64,000 nucleotides of DNA from JAVHLK01 sp043806215 (GCA_043806215.1 JAZDHD010000402.1:1-64000), one strand, 5' to 3'. Numbered from the stretch's first letter, positions 49,270 to 58,604 are shown. The notes: a model not told the origin generated them from the sequence alone. Made by a program: numbers and translations.

Positions 49270-51900
49270 TCACGACTCCAATGCGGATCCCAGGTGTTCC
49301 GAGTCGGGCCACAGGAACGTGTTGATGTCGCTCCTGAACTTGTTCTTGTACCTGGCGACTTCTTTTTCGTTGGCCATGACCATGTCCAACTGCCGTGTGT
49401 GCATGATGAGATATCCAAGCACCTTCAGGCGGCTCGTCATGAACTCCTCATCCGCGTTCTCCATGCGGCAGAACAAGCTGTCTTCCTTCACTTCCGCACG
49501 GAACCCGTACTCTTCCATGATCCCCTTCATCAGACGGGCCCGCATCAATCGACGCTGATAGTCGGCTGCGCCCCCTTTGAACGCGAAGTGGATATAGTTT
49601 TCCTCGGGCTTTGCATCCACATGGCTTTCGAGAGTGGAAAAATGAAAACCAAAGCGGGAATGCAGGCTGCAGTAGTTTCTGGTTACCAGGAAGAGATTTC
49701 GCGTGGAAAAGCCCGATCTGAGCGTGGCTTCGATATGGGGATTGGACGCGGATTCGGCCAGAACGGACATGAATCCCCGTGCATCGACCTGCGGAGAGCC
49801 CTGCCAAGGAACCGCGGTTATCCCGTCCCACACGGCCAGCATGGGAACGGAAGCAATATCTTCCAGCCGGACATACTTGCCTTGAATGTCCCCCCGGAAA
49901 CCGTCTTCCAGATTAAGAACCCACCACTGCATCGGGACCTTGTAGAACAGCTGCTTGGTGGAACCCGGACGGAAATCGTGCTCGTCGCCGAAGTTGAACA
50001 TCTCTTCGATGGATTTTTCATGCACGAAACGGGTAATATCGTGGAAGCTGCGGCAGTTTTCAGGTGCGAACTCCGGTGACTCCGGATCGAGAAGATTCAG
50101 CGGCACGATATGGCCCGCCGCTTCCTTGAGGGCTTCGTAAACGGGGCTCCCTTCCATGAGGTTCCTCCGGGGCACCGCCAAAGCCGAGAGATCGGCGAGC
50201 TTGCCTTCATAAACGGCACGCCCGTCGGCATCCACCGTAACCATCTCACCCTGACGGAGCAGTTCCACGGCGCGGTGCACGCCGCAGAGGGCGGGAACCC
50301 CGAATTCCCTCGCGACGTTGGCCAGATGCCCGGCAACTCCTCCCACATTCGTGACAACCGCGGCAGACCTCGAGAGCAACGGGGCCCACTCCGGCAAAGC
50401 CTCGTTCGCGACAAGTACCGCGCCCTCGGGAAACCTCAACCGGTCTTCAAGATCTCTAACAACGAACACTTCGCCGTACGCCGTACCGGGGGAAGCGGTT
50501 ACCCCGCCCTTGAGCAGTACGGGAGCATCAACCGGGGAATTTCGCGCAGCAATGCCGCCAAAGGACTTAGGTCCCTCAAGAGGCCTGCATTGGAGAATCC
50601 GGATTCCGCCCTGTTTCTCGATCGCCCATTCGATGTCCTGCGGGCAACCATAATAATCCTCCAAACGGATCGCCATAGAGGCCAGAAGGATTGCCTGTCC
50701 GTCGCTCAGCGATGCCTCTTGCCCGTTATCGGCGTCCGGACCTGCCGGGATTTCTTCCCTTGAAACCGCGTTCGGTCCCCGATCATCCGCTGAGGAAATC
50801 TTCTTCTCGACCACCTTCATGGGATCGGTGCGGCTCACCACGAACACATCGGGGTCTACGCTTCCCTCGACAACCGCCTTGGGTAACCCTCTCACGGAAT
50901 TGATTACAATGGACCTATCCCTGATGTCCGTGGGATTGACCGAGTACATGACTCCGCCTGAGACGGCATCCACCATGGCCATGCAACCCACGCACATGGC
51001 TACGCTCTCGTCGGGAATTCCTCTACTCAAACGGTAAGTGATGGCGGGTAGCCCATACTTGCTCGCCAGTATTTCCTTGTACCCGTGAGCAATACCGTCC
51101 GGACTCACATGGAGTTTCGTTTGAAACTGGCCTGCAAAAGAGGCGCCCAAAGCATCCTCGCCCAGGGCGCTGCTTCTCAGAGAGACCCGGAGCCCCCTAC
51201 CCGCCTCACTTTCCAAATCGCCGTAAGCACTTTCGAGCGCCTGCTCCAATTCAACGGGGATCGGAGCGTCTGTGATGATCTTCTGGAGCGCTGCGCTTAG
51301 ATCGCTCAGACTCTCCAAGGAGGAGGTGTCCACATCTCGAATCCGCCGCTCGATTTCCACGTGGAGATCGCCGTGATGAATGAAGGCCTCGTACGCGGCA
51401 GAGGTGACGGCGAATCCCGGGGGTACTGGAAGGCCGATATTATTACGTATTTCACCAATGTTTGCCATCTTGTTCCCAACCTGGTCAACCAGCTTTCGAT
51501 CTATTCCGCTCAACGGAATGACCAGCTTGCCCCCAACTTCAATCTTGCGGGGAACCAATATTTCGTTGACGACGTTCTGAATCTTTTCGAACGACTGAAA
51601 GAGTCCTGAATACACCCCCGGGACCATCTGGTCGAGATGTTGAATCATTCTGAAAACGTTTACGGAAACCACGGTTGATGCAGACCGCACGAAAGACATG
51701 CCGAACGGCCTGCCGCCCGCTAAAGCCATTTCCATTTCACTCATGACGTCGAGTGCTTTGGTATTTGAGGACAGTATTGCCTTGAAGTTCTGATAGCGTG
51801 CCTTGAAGGTCAGCCGGAGCTCTTCGGTCCGACGGGCGGATTCCTCTCCGGAAGCCTCTTGGGAAATGAGTCTCTTTATCCATTGGAGAATCTTCCTCAT
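49270..51900 (-). CDS. PEP-synthase-like protein with atypical C-terminus (paralogue 1)
   Basis: An 876-residue protein. Residues 1-150 form an own N-terminal domain (LRLTFKARYQNFKAILSSNT, GRPFGMSFVRSAST). Then comes a PPDK/PEP synthase ATP-grasp domain: NKMANIGEIRNNIGLPVPPG, RVSLRSSALGEDALGASFAG, GGVMYSVNPTDIRD and QDIEWAIEKQGGIRILQCRP. The phosphohistidine swivel domain follows, with the histidine in VVTNVGGVAGHLANVAREFG. The PEP-binding TIM barrel of true PEP synthase is missing. Instead about 270 residues end in NYIHFAFKGGAADYQRRLMR and HTRQLDMVM, shared with the paralogue at 54.4 kb. So it should phosphorylate itself from ATP and pass phosphate to an unknown acceptor. It is the last gene of the TauE/DVU0150-type operon. 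The ATG at 51900 is used; the frame extends 24 codons. Confidence 0.85.
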   Translation of the reverse strand: MRKILQWIKRLISQEASGEESARRTEELRLTFKARYQNFKAILSSNTKALDVMSEMEMALAGGRPFGMSFVRSASTVVSVNVFRMIQHLDQMVPGVYSGLFQSFEKIQNVVNEILVPRKIEVGGKLVIPLSGIDRKLVDQVGNKMANIGEIRNNIGLPVPPGFAVTSAAYEAFIHHGDLHVEIERRIRDVDTSSLESLSDLSAALQKIITDAPIPVELEQALESAYGDLESEAGRGLRVSLRSSALGEDALGASFAGQFQTKLHVSPDGIAHGYKEILASKYGLPAITYRLSRGIPDESVAMCVGCMAMVDAVSGGVMYSVNPTDIRDRSIVINSVRGLPKAVVEGSVDPDVFVVSRTDPMKVVEKKISSADDRGPNAVSREEIPAGPDADNGQEASLSDGQAILLASMAIRLEDYYGCPQDIEWAIEKQGGIRILQCRPLEGPKSFGGIAARNSPVDAPVLLKGGVTASPGTAYGEVFVVRDLEDRLRFPEGAVLVANEALPEWAPLLSRSAAVVTNVGGVAGHLANVAREFGVPALCGVHRAVELLRQGEMVTVDADGRAVYEGKLADLSALAVPRRNLMEGSPVYEALKEAAGHIVPLNLLDPESPEFAPENCRSFHDITRFVHEKSIEEMFNFGDEHDFRPGSTKQLFYKVPMQWWVLNLEDGFRGDIQGKYVRLEDIASVPMLAVWDGITAVPWQGSPQVDARGFMSVLAESASNPHIEATLRSGFSTRNLFLVTRNYCSLHSRFGFHFSTLESHVDAKPEENYIHFAFKGGAADYQRRLMRARLMKGIMEEYGFRAEVKEDSLFCRMENADEEFMTSRLKVLGYLIMHTRQLDMVMANEKEVARYKNKFRSDINTFLWPDSEHLGSALES

Positions 51901-52029
51901 ATCGGCCGAACTCCTATCGTCTGAGAGGCGGTGCCTGTAAGTCCGGAGACCTGCACCACCACCGCGGGGCACTCGATGGGGGATGCTTGGGAAGGGGGGA
52001 GATGAGCCTCCCCCAGGTTCATCCCCCGG

Positions 52030-52365
52030 CTACTTCTTTCTGAGATCTTGTTTTGAAACGTTCATGATCCGAACCGCTTCTTTCATGTCGCCTTTCCGGT
52101 TGTACGCAATCCTGATTACGTCTCCCGGCGCCGGTGGAATGCCGATGAGCGCCTTTGACGTGTCGAAAGACGCCTGTTGGCCGGTGGGCTCGCCGTAGCG
52201 GTGTTCCTTCGAGAATTTTGTGTTGTATTCCTCGATGGTAAGCTGTTTCTTCTCGTTGTCATAGGCCGTACACTTTCCTTGGGTTACTTCGGCTGCAAAC
52301 ACCGGCACAGCCGCGCAGACAATCAGGAGAAGTAATAGGACTAAGGAAAGGATCTTGGTTCTCAT
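52030..52365 (-). CDS. Small secreted protein
   Basis: A 111-residue protein with a clear signal peptide (RTKILSLVLLLLLIVCAAVP then VFAAEV). The mature part of about 85 residues is short and beta-like (GKCTAYDNEKKQLTIEEYNT, PAPGDVIRIAYNRKGDMKEAV), perhaps a small OB- or SH3-like barrel. I recognise no family. GGGAG precedes the ATG at 52365 by 7 bases. It lies between the permease gene and PEP-synthase-like paralogue 1 in one operon, so a periplasmic role in the same system is likely. Confidence 0.7.
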   Translation of the reverse strand: MRTKILSLVLLLLLIVCAAVPVFAAEVTQGKCTAYDNEKKQLTIEEYNTKFSKEHRYGEPTGQQASFDTSKALIGIPPAPGDVIRIAYNRKGDMKEAVRIMNVSKQDLRKK

Positions 52366-52529
52366 TGTAAACTCCCTCACTGGTCACGGTTTCTCGCCGC
52401 CGTTCACGGGAATCCCTGGGCGGGACCGCCCGGGGTGATCATGGAAAAGGCGAGCAACCCGCCATCTCCGGATCTCTTGGGAATGCTCGGGATTCATATC
52501 CCGGTTCCTCTCTGTTGCGTAGTCTTTCC

Positions 52530-53573
52530 TCAAGCCTGCGGGTATGATGCCGCCAACTTCTGTGCGGCGTTCTTCTCACGGAGTTCCTCGGCCGCTCCCT
52601 TGAACATGATGATGCAGATATAGAGGCAGATCAAACCGACTGCGCCGAGAATGATCACCGTGGCCGGAGTGCCGTAATTGAATTGTTTCAAGATGATGGA
52701 CACCATGCATGCCACCACCGCAAGGCCGAAAGCCACCCTGATCCCATAGCCCCGGGCGTACTTGGTTGCCACGGTACCAATCTGCGCACCGATGGCTGCT
52801 CCGCACAGCATCACGAAAACCGCCCAGATCTCGATGCGCCCCTTCGCTCCGAACGTGAACGTTCCATACAAACCGGAGATCATCACTTCAAAAAGGTCGG
52901 TCCCCACGGCGATATGAGTCGGACAGCCGATCAAGTACACCAGCGCCGGCATCCGGAGCAGTCCGCCGCCGATCCCAAGAAATCCTGCCAGAACTCCCGT
53001 AAGGAGGCTCACCATTATGGGCAGCCACGCCGAACAGGTAATTCCCGCCGCCTCGAAGTGCATGACCGGGGGTATCTTGATCCTGTGGAGCGTCTTGTAC
53101 CAGGTGATTCCTTCCGCTCCGTGTTCGCCGACAATGCCGGCCTTCTTCTTCCGAACGGCTTTCCAATAGTCGACGAACACCATGGTTGCTATAAGCAGGA
53201 GCACGACCACGTAGACCCACCGTACCACCGAGCCGATCCGGCCGATGCTTTCCAGCCACATGACGATCTGAGCACCACATTCGATTCCGATCACGGTGCC
53301 GACGACCATTACGACGCCAAGTTTGTAATCTACGTTGCCGAATTTGGAATGCCGGATGGTGGAGATCATCGACTTGCCGGCAATATGGGAGATATCGGTT
53401 CCAATTGCGAACGCCATGGGAAAACCGAGTATGTTCAGACCGGGAGTTACCATCCAAGCCCCGCCCATACCGAAGAAGCCTCCGATGACGCCCACGGAAA
53501 ACCCGATGAGCACCAAGCCCGGCCAGAAGATGTTCACCCCGGCAATGGGCATGTACATGTACAGCCAGTCCAT
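52530..53573 (-). CDS. TauE/SafE family permease
   Basis: A 347-residue membrane protein of the sulfite exporter TauE/SafE family. The two internally repeated halves each begin with the signature: GFSVGVIGGFFGMGGAWMVTP and SLLTGVLAGFLGIGGGLLRM. About eight membrane segments are visible, with HSKFGNVDYKLG and THIAVGTDLFEVMISG following the signatures. Family members move sulfite, sulfoacetate or other small organic anions. The ATG at 53573 is preferred since GGAG lies about 8 bases before it. It is directly downstream of the DVU0150-like gene and transcribed from the same sigma-54 promoter. Confidence 0.88.
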   Translation of the reverse strand: MDWLYMYMPIAGVNIFWPGLVLIGFSVGVIGGFFGMGGAWMVTPGLNILGFPMAFAIGTDISHIAGKSMISTIRHSKFGNVDYKLGVVMVVGTVIGIECGAQIVMWLESIGRIGSVVRWVYVVVLLLIATMVFVDYWKAVRKKKAGIVGEHGAEGITWYKTLHRIKIPPVMHFEAAGITCSAWLPIMVSLLTGVLAGFLGIGGGLLRMPALVYLIGCPTHIAVGTDLFEVMISGLYGTFTFGAKGRIEIWAVFVMLCGAAIGAQIGTVATKYARGYGIRVAFGLAVVACMVSIILKQFNYGTPATVIILGAVGLICLYICIIMFKGAAEELREKNAAQKLAASYPQA

Positions 53574-53601
53574 TTTCACATCTCCTCATGGTCTCGTGAA
53601 A

Positions 53602-53901
53602 TCAATGCTCCACGATTTTGCGGGATTTGAGGTCAATCCCGGTTCGTTTCATGACAAAGTCGGTGATGATTCCCAACCCGCACCCCAGGACGGTGGTCAC
53701 GATGACGCAGAGAAGCCCGAAGCCCATGGGGTTGGTATTATAGAGATCGAGCAAATAGAGATTTACGCCGGACGACACTTGCCTGGTGTCCGCAACCACC
53801 ACCAGCATTTCGGCACCGCCCTCTGCGGCCCATAGGAGTTCGGGCAAGAGCAGAGCGGCCAAGCCGGCAAAGAGCAGCAGTCTTGAGGATGCGGTTTTCA
53901 T
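53602..53901 (-). CDS. DVU0150-like small membrane protein
   Basis: A 99-residue protein with a signal-like N-terminal segment (SSRLLLFAGLAALLLPELLW), AEGGAEMLVVVADTRQVSSG, a second membrane segment (MGFGLLCVIVTTVLGCGLGI) and the ending MKRTGIDLKSRKIVEH. I recall this VVADTR...LDLYN...GIDLKSR pattern from proteins named DVU0150 family in Desulfovibrio relatives, where they accompany TauE/SafE permeases. It is the first gene after the minus-strand sigma-54 site, with AAGGAGG before the ATG. It may be a permease partner; no function is established to my knowledge. Confidence 0.7.
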   Translation of the reverse strand: MKTASSRLLLFAGLAALLLPELLWAAEGGAEMLVVVADTRQVSSGVNLYLLDLYNTNPMGFGLLCVIVTTVLGCGLGIITDFVMKRTGIDLKSRKIVEH

Positions 53902-53975
53902 ATGGTCAGCCTCCTTGTTATCCGTTTTCGATCAGTGAAGAAGGGGCCCTGTTTCACGAATGCCGACCGGCTTAA

Positions 53976-53993
53976 TGCAATTCATGTGCCGGC
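53976..53993 (-). promoter_or_regulatory. Sigma-54 (-24/-12) promoter of the permease operon
   Basis: The minus strand reads CCGGCACATGAATTGCA, with GG and GC 10 bases apart and a TTGCA -12 box. It is about 75 bp upstream of the DVU0150-like gene. Confidence 0.7.
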
Positions 53994-54118
53994 TCAAACG
54001 CCGGCATAGCGGTTCCTCCCTTATTCTTAAACTACAGGCGGAAGGCCATGGCCCAAACGACGAGTCTCCATCGCCTTGTGCGGCGCCGCCCGGTGTCAGG
54101 ACTCTTGACATCCTGTAA

Positions 54119-54136
54119 ATGTAACTGCAATTACAT
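54119..54136. promoter_or_regulatory. Dyad midway between two divergent sigma-54 promoters
   Basis: ATGTAA-CTGCAA-TTACAT is an inverted repeat about 135-160 bp from each of the two opposite sigma-54 sites. That position suits one enhancer shared by both. The 470-bp gap holds nothing else recognised. Confidence 0.45.
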
Positions 54137-54294
54137 GCTTGCCTCCCGCTTCCGTTCCATGCACCGGTCCCGTTATGACGCCGCGGTCGCCTCGAAACTG
54201 CCTTGACCGGACAAGAAAAGGTCAAGGCTTTTGCCCGTTTCCCGCCGGCGCGTGCCGTGCCCCCGCTACACGGAAAATCGGAGACTCGGGGAAC

Positions 54295-54311
54295 GGGTAC
54301 GGAAATTGCTT
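54295..54311 (+). promoter_or_regulatory. Sigma-54-like promoter of PEP-synthase-like paralogue 2
   Basis: GGGTACGGAAATTGCTT has GG and GC 10 bases apart with a TTGCT -12 box; the -24 box GGTACG deviates at one base. It is about 60 bp before the start codon. Confidence 0.6.
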
Positions 54312-54370
54312 GTAATGGTCGGTCGTCATTTCCCAAAATCCGATGAGTTCTCCATGAACCGGAGAAACCC

Positions 54371-56986
54371 ATGAAACAAGTCTTGTCGCAACTTGCAGAA
54401 CGCGTACGGTCGTGGGCCCGAGGCAGGAACAGGATGCCCGCAGACAAGGTGTCCCGTGCATTCAAGTTCCGGTACGCATGCTTCAAAGATCTGCTTGCAT
54501 CGAACACTGAACTCCTCAATATTATTGCCAATATAGAAGAGAAGCTAAATGGGCGCGAGGTGTTCGGTATGTCCTACGTGAGATCTCAGGCAACGCGTGC
54601 AGTCTTCCACACGCTCCGCATGGTGAAGAGCCTTGACGATCTTTCGGGACACCATTATCCGTCGCTCTTTGCCCGTGTGGCGGAAATCAACGACGCGATC
54701 GAAAAGGAACTGTCGAGGGCCAAAGAGATAGATCTCCCTGCTTTGGTGCTGCCCTACTCACGGGTGACCAAGGAGATGGTCGACTGGGTGGGCGGGAAGA
54801 ACGCCAATCTCGGAGAATTGCTCAACAGAGTCCACTTGCCCGTACCTCGCGGTTTCGCCATAACGACCCAAGGGTACAAGCTGTTCGTCCAACGGAACCA
54901 ACTCGAGGAAGAGATCGACGGCTTCAAGATGAGCCTGGACCTGGACGATCCCGATTCCATCGATTCGGTGAGCCGGAACATCCGGCGGTTGATCGTTGAA
55001 GCGCCGGTTCCGGCCGAGCTGGAAAAAGCAATCCGCAAGGCCTACGAGAACATGGTCGAGCAAGGTCCAGCGACTCCGGGCATCGATGTGGGGGCTCCCG
55101 TACGCGTCGCTTTGCGCAGCAGCGCAATAGGCGAGGACGGTGAATTGTCGTATGCCGGCCAATACCTCTCGGTTCTCAACGTCGTCCCGGAGAAGATCGT
55201 CGAGACGTACAAGCAAGTCCTGGCAAGTCTTTTCACGCCCCGTGCAATGGTGTATCGCCTGAACAAGGGTTTGAGGGACGACGATATCGCCATGAGCGTG
55301 GCATGCATCGAAATGGTGGAATCCGTTGCCGGAGGAGTTGCTTATTCAGTCGATCCATCGCGCATGCTGGAGGATTTCATCCTCATCAGCGGAGTTTGGG
55401 GACTGGGGCCCTACGCGGTGGACGGCGTCGTTTCGCCGGATACCTACGTAGTGTCGAAGAAACATGGATTCCCCATCGTCGAACAGTCGGTGTCGCAGAA
55501 GCCCGTGAAACTTGTCACCTATGCCGAAGGCGGTGTCCGGGAGGTGCCGGTGGAACCGGAATTGCAGGGCAGACCGTGCCTGACCCCCGATCAGGCAGGC
55601 ACCCTTGCGTCGCACGTTTTGGCCCTGGAAAAACACCATTCCTATCCTCAGGACGTAGAGTGGGCTCTGGATAGGAACGGACGCATATTCATACTTCAAA
55701 CCCGGCCGCTCCACCTGGAAAGGATCGAGCTGAAGACTCCCGAATTGATACGGAACCGCCGGGTCCTGTTGGAGGGAGGAATCACCGCGTACCCCGGGGT
55801 CGGCTGCGGAACGGCCTTTCACGTTGACGGCGATGACGACCTCGCTCAGTTTCCCGACAACGGTGTTCTGGTGGCCAAACGCTCGACCCCTCAGTTCGTG
55901 ATCGTCATGCGAAAGGCACAGGCGATCGTAACGGATGTTGGAAGCATCACCGGGCACATGGCGTCGCTGGCAAGGGAATTCTGCGTGCCGACGATAGTCG
56001 ACGCGCAGACAGCGGTCACATCCATACCCCATGGAGTGGAAGTCACGGTGGACGCATACTCGGGACGGGTCTATGAAGGGCGGGTGCCGGAACTGGTCGC
56101 CTTGCGCAGAAAACAAGACGCCGCGATGAAGGATACCCCCATATTTGAGACCCTTCGCCGGACCGCGGCGCTTATCGTGCCCCTCAAGCTCGTGAATCCG
56201 AAGTCCGCAAACTTCGCCCCGGAACACTGCACGACCCTGCACGACGTCATGAGATTTGTCCACGAACTCTCTTACAGAGAAATGTTCAATATCAGCGACA
56301 TGGTTTCGGACACCGAAGGAGGGGGTTCGGTGAAACTGCGGGCTCCCATCCCGTTGGACCTTCACATCATCGATCTTGGAGACGGACTCTCCGGAGTCTC
56401 GCGGTATTCCAGGACCGTCACCGCGGATCAGATTGCCTCGGTGCCGTTCAAGGCAATTCTCAGGGGGATGATGGACGACCGCCTGCTGCAAGTAGGCCCG
56501 CGTGCCATCGACATGGGAGGATTTCTTTCCGTGGTGCGTGAGCAAATGTTGGCTCCCGGAAACGTGGAAGAACGGTTCGGCGACCGGAGTTACGCCATCG
56601 TATCGGATCACTACGTGAACTTCAGCTCCCGCATCGGCTACCACTACAGCGTCCTCGATTCGTACTGTTGCGACACGGTGAGCAAGAATTACATTACCTT
56701 CGCATTCAAGGGAGGCGCGGCCGATGAGGTCCGGCGGAATCGGCGGGTAAGAGCCATCGCTAGTATATTCAAGGCGTACGACTTTAACGTCGAGGTGCGC
56801 GAAGACAGGGTCGACGCCAGGTATTACAAATTCGATGAAGCCTCGACAATCCTGAACCTGGAAATGCTTGGACGGTTGCTGCAATTCACGCGTCAAATGG
56901 ACATGTTGATGCATTCGGAGAATTCCGTGGAGACCATTACCCGCAGCTTCCTGAACGGCGATTACAATCTTCACGGAGAACCGTAG
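54371..56986 (+). CDS. PEP-synthase-like protein with atypical C-terminus (paralogue 2)
   Basis: An 871-residue paralogue of the protein at 49.3-51.9 kb with the same order. The N-terminal domain has FKFRYACFKDLLASNTELL and FGMSYVRSQATR. The ATP-grasp domain has GGKNANLGELLNRVHLPVPR, VALRSSAIGEDGELSYAGQY, GGVAYSVDPSRML and PQDVEWALDRNGRIFILQTR. The swivel domain has its histidine in IVTDVGSITGHMASLAREF. The C-terminal domain lacks the PEP TIM barrel and ends NYITFAFKGGAADEVRRNRR and TRQMDMLMHSEN. GGAG precedes the ATG. It diverges from the permease operon, which carries paralogue 1. The two may form a heteromer or a phosphorelay; the phosphate acceptor is unknown. The stop is 16 bp from a convergent response regulator gene. 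Confidence 0.85.
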   Translation: MKQVLSQLAERVRSWARGRNRMPADKVSRAFKFRYACFKDLLASNTELLNIIANIEEKLNGREVFGMSYVRSQATRAVFHTLRMVKSLDDLSGHHYPSLFARVAEINDAIEKELSRAKEIDLPALVLPYSRVTKEMVDWVGGKNANLGELLNRVHLPVPRGFAITTQGYKLFVQRNQLEEEIDGFKMSLDLDDPDSIDSVSRNIRRLIVEAPVPAELEKAIRKAYENMVEQGPATPGIDVGAPVRVALRSSAIGEDGELSYAGQYLSVLNVVPEKIVETYKQVLASLFTPRAMVYRLNKGLRDDDIAMSVACIEMVESVAGGVAYSVDPSRMLEDFILISGVWGLGPYAVDGVVSPDTYVVSKKHGFPIVEQSVSQKPVKLVTYAEGGVREVPVEPELQGRPCLTPDQAGTLASHVLALEKHHSYPQDVEWALDRNGRIFILQTRPLHLERIELKTPELIRNRRVLLEGGITAYPGVGCGTAFHVDGDDDLAQFPDNGVLVAKRSTPQFVIVMRKAQAIVTDVGSITGHMASLAREFCVPTIVDAQTAVTSIPHGVEVTVDAYSGRVYEGRVPELVALRRKQDAAMKDTPIFETLRRTAALIVPLKLVNPKSANFAPEHCTTLHDVMRFVHELSYREMFNISDMVSDTEGGGSVKLRAPIPLDLHIIDLGDGLSGVSRYSRTVTADQIASVPFKAILRGMMDDRLLQVGPRAIDMGGFLSVVREQMLAPGNVEERFGDRSYAIVSDHYVNFSSRIGYHYSVLDSYCCDTVSKNYITFAFKGGAADEVRRNRRVRAIASIFKAYDFNVEVREDRVDARYYKFDEASTILNLEMLGRLLQFTRQMDMLMHSENSVETITRSFLNGDYNLHGEP

Positions 56987-57002
56987 AAGAGGGCGATTGC
57001 CG

Positions 57003-57431
57003 TCAAGGCAGATCGGCACGCCCTTCGCGTGGGCCGGCACCGGTCAGGCGCAGTCTTGCCTGCTTTCGATCAAAGGCCGCCCGGATCTTCTCCACCAGTT
57101 CGTCAATATCATAGGGTTTGAGCATATAGTCGTAGGCTCCCCGCGCCAGAATGACCTTAGCCGTATCCAGAGAAGCGTACGCGGTCATTATGATGACTTC
57201 GATCGTAGGATCGGCCTCCTTCATCTCGGAAAGGAGGTCCACTCCGTTCATCTCCGGCATTTTGACGTCCACTATGGCCACATCGAACGATCTGCCCCTC
57301 ATGATGTCCAATGCGTCCAGGCCCGTTCCCGCGGTGACGGCATCCAGGCCGCGGGTGCCCAGCAGCTTGGACATGGTCGTCCGGAACCTCTGTTCGTCGT
57401 CCACGATCAATACTCTCGGGTCTTCACTCAT
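57003..57431 (-). CDS. Single-domain response regulator
   Basis: A 142-residue CheY-like receiver with no output domain: VLIVDDEQRFRTTM, phospho-acceptor in DVAIVDVKMPEMNG, VIIMTAYASLDTAK and the lysine in YDYMLKPYDIDELVEKI. The YDYMLKPYDI form is typical of receivers from NtrC-type systems. Its start overlaps the kinase gene by 4 bp. It converges on PEP-synthase-like paralogue 2. It likely relays phosphate to another protein or acts by binding. Confidence 0.88.
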   Translation of the reverse strand: MSEDPRVLIVDDEQRFRTTMSKLLGTRGLDAVTAGTGLDALDIMRGRSFDVAIVDVKMPEMNGVDLLSEMKEADPTIEVIIMTAYASLDTAKVILARGAYDYMLKPYDIDELVEKIRAAFDRKQARLRLTGAGPREGRADLP

Positions 57432-58174
57432 GGTCGTTCTCCCTGTTTCTCATACCAATCTACGGACAACTGTACGGTAAACGTAGTGGACCGGCCCACT
57501 TCGCTTTGTACGGAAATAGTCCCGCCGAGTTTCTCCACAATCCCTCTGCAGAGAGCCAAGCCCAGACCTGCCCCCTTGCCTTCGCGCCGCGTCGAAAAGA
57601 ACGGCGTGAAGATCTTGGACAGGTTCTCTTTGGGAATGCCGCAGCCCGCATCATGAACCGAGATTTCAATGGTCCCGCCTGCCGCCGCCTTTGTCCTAAC
57701 CCAAATAACGCCGCCTTCCGCCGACGCCCGAATCGCGTTTACCATCAGGTTGAGCAATACTTGCCGAAGCAGGGGTGAATCGCTGTCGATAGAGGGAAGA
57801 TCATCTTGCAGGCTCAGGAGGATCTCCAGCCTTTTTTGGGCTGCCTCCGGCTCCAGAAGTCCCATCATTTCATCGATGAGGTCGTTCACGTCGACCTTTT
57901 GCACGACCGGTCCCGCCTGACGGGCCAGGCTGAGAAGTTTCTCCACGATTTCTCGACACCGTCGGACCTGCTCTGCTATTTCCCGCAGTGAATCGGCCAT
58001 GTCTTCCCGTTCGGGAATGGTAGTGAAGGAAGAACTCCCCAATAGGTCTTTGAGAAGCTGGGTTTCCTGCGCGATAATGCCCAGGGGATTGTTGATTTCA
58101 TGAGCGATGCCGGCGGAAAGTTCATCCACCGAAGAAAACAACCCGCCTGAGAATCGTGTATCATCCGATGACAT
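57428..58174 (-). CDS. Short cytoplasmic sensor histidine kinase
   Basis: A 248-residue kinase without a sensor domain. HisKA begins at residue 15 with VDELSAGIAHEINNPLGIIA (phosphorylated His in AHEINN), followed by HATPase with NLMVNAIRASAEGG, HDAGCGIPKENLSKIFTPFF and GAGLGLALCRGIVEKLGG. The lack of any input domain suggests it responds to a partner protein. It is translationally coupled (ATGA) to the single-domain receiver downstream. Repeat DNA lies directly upstream. Confidence 0.88.
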   Translation of the reverse strand: MSSDDTRFSGGLFSSVDELSAGIAHEINNPLGIIAQETQLLKDLLGSSSFTTIPEREDMADSLREIAEQVRRCREIVEKLLSLARQAGPVVQKVDVNDLIDEMMGLLEPEAAQKRLEILLSLQDDLPSIDSDSPLLRQVLLNLMVNAIRASAEGGVIWVRTKAAAGGTIEISVHDAGCGIPKENLSKIFTPFFSTRREGKGAGLGLALCRGIVEKLGGTISVQSEVGRSTTFTVQLSVDWYEKQGERP

Positions 58175-58204
58175 TTCTTGATTCCCGCTCCGGGAATCCT
58201 CCCC

Positions 58205-58470
58205 GGGGAGATTGAGACCGGAAAAAAACGGGCACGGAGGGCCGGGCTGCGGAAGAACTCACCGACATCCCACCTGCCTCTGTTGGACGGGCGTCCCGTC
58301 TCTTCCGGATCTCATGCAGCTGCAAGCCTTCCCAATTTCCGGGCACGGAGGCCCGGGCTACGAAAGACAGAGACCAAGCCCGTCGTACATAGTGGGACTC
58401 CCGCGTTCTGCGCGGGATGCCCGTCATCTTCCGGGGCTCAGGTTGTGCGACCGCATTTATGCCCTAGAAC
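58205..58470. repeat. Dispersed composite repeat
   Basis: Contains GGGCACGGAGGCCCGGGC twice in slightly different form, TCTTCCGGATCTCATGCAGC and CCCGCGTTCTGCGCGGG, as in the 126-bp tandem unit at 48.3 kb. It ends GTTGTGCGACCGCATTTATG followed by CCCTAGAAC, the family terminus. Confidence 0.7.
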
Positions 58471-58604
58471 CCATAGTGACCGTCCCGAAATAGACGTTGC
58501 ACATGGGCGGGAGTGCCGCCTCGTAGGGGCTCGGCGTGCCGCGCCCGCAGAACGAAAAGGTTCCGCGAGATCGAACCGTTTATTCTGAGACGAACCCTAA
58601 GTGC

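Noticed and set aside
53932..54531. Minus-strand open frame of 199 codons between the two PEP-synthase-like loci
   Set aside because: It overlaps two sigma-54 promoters and the start of a real gene; its product is Arg/Ser-rich noise.
55346..57040. Minus-strand frame of 564 codons
   Set aside because: Antisense to PEP-synthase-like paralogue 2 with its ATP-grasp and phosphohistidine motifs.
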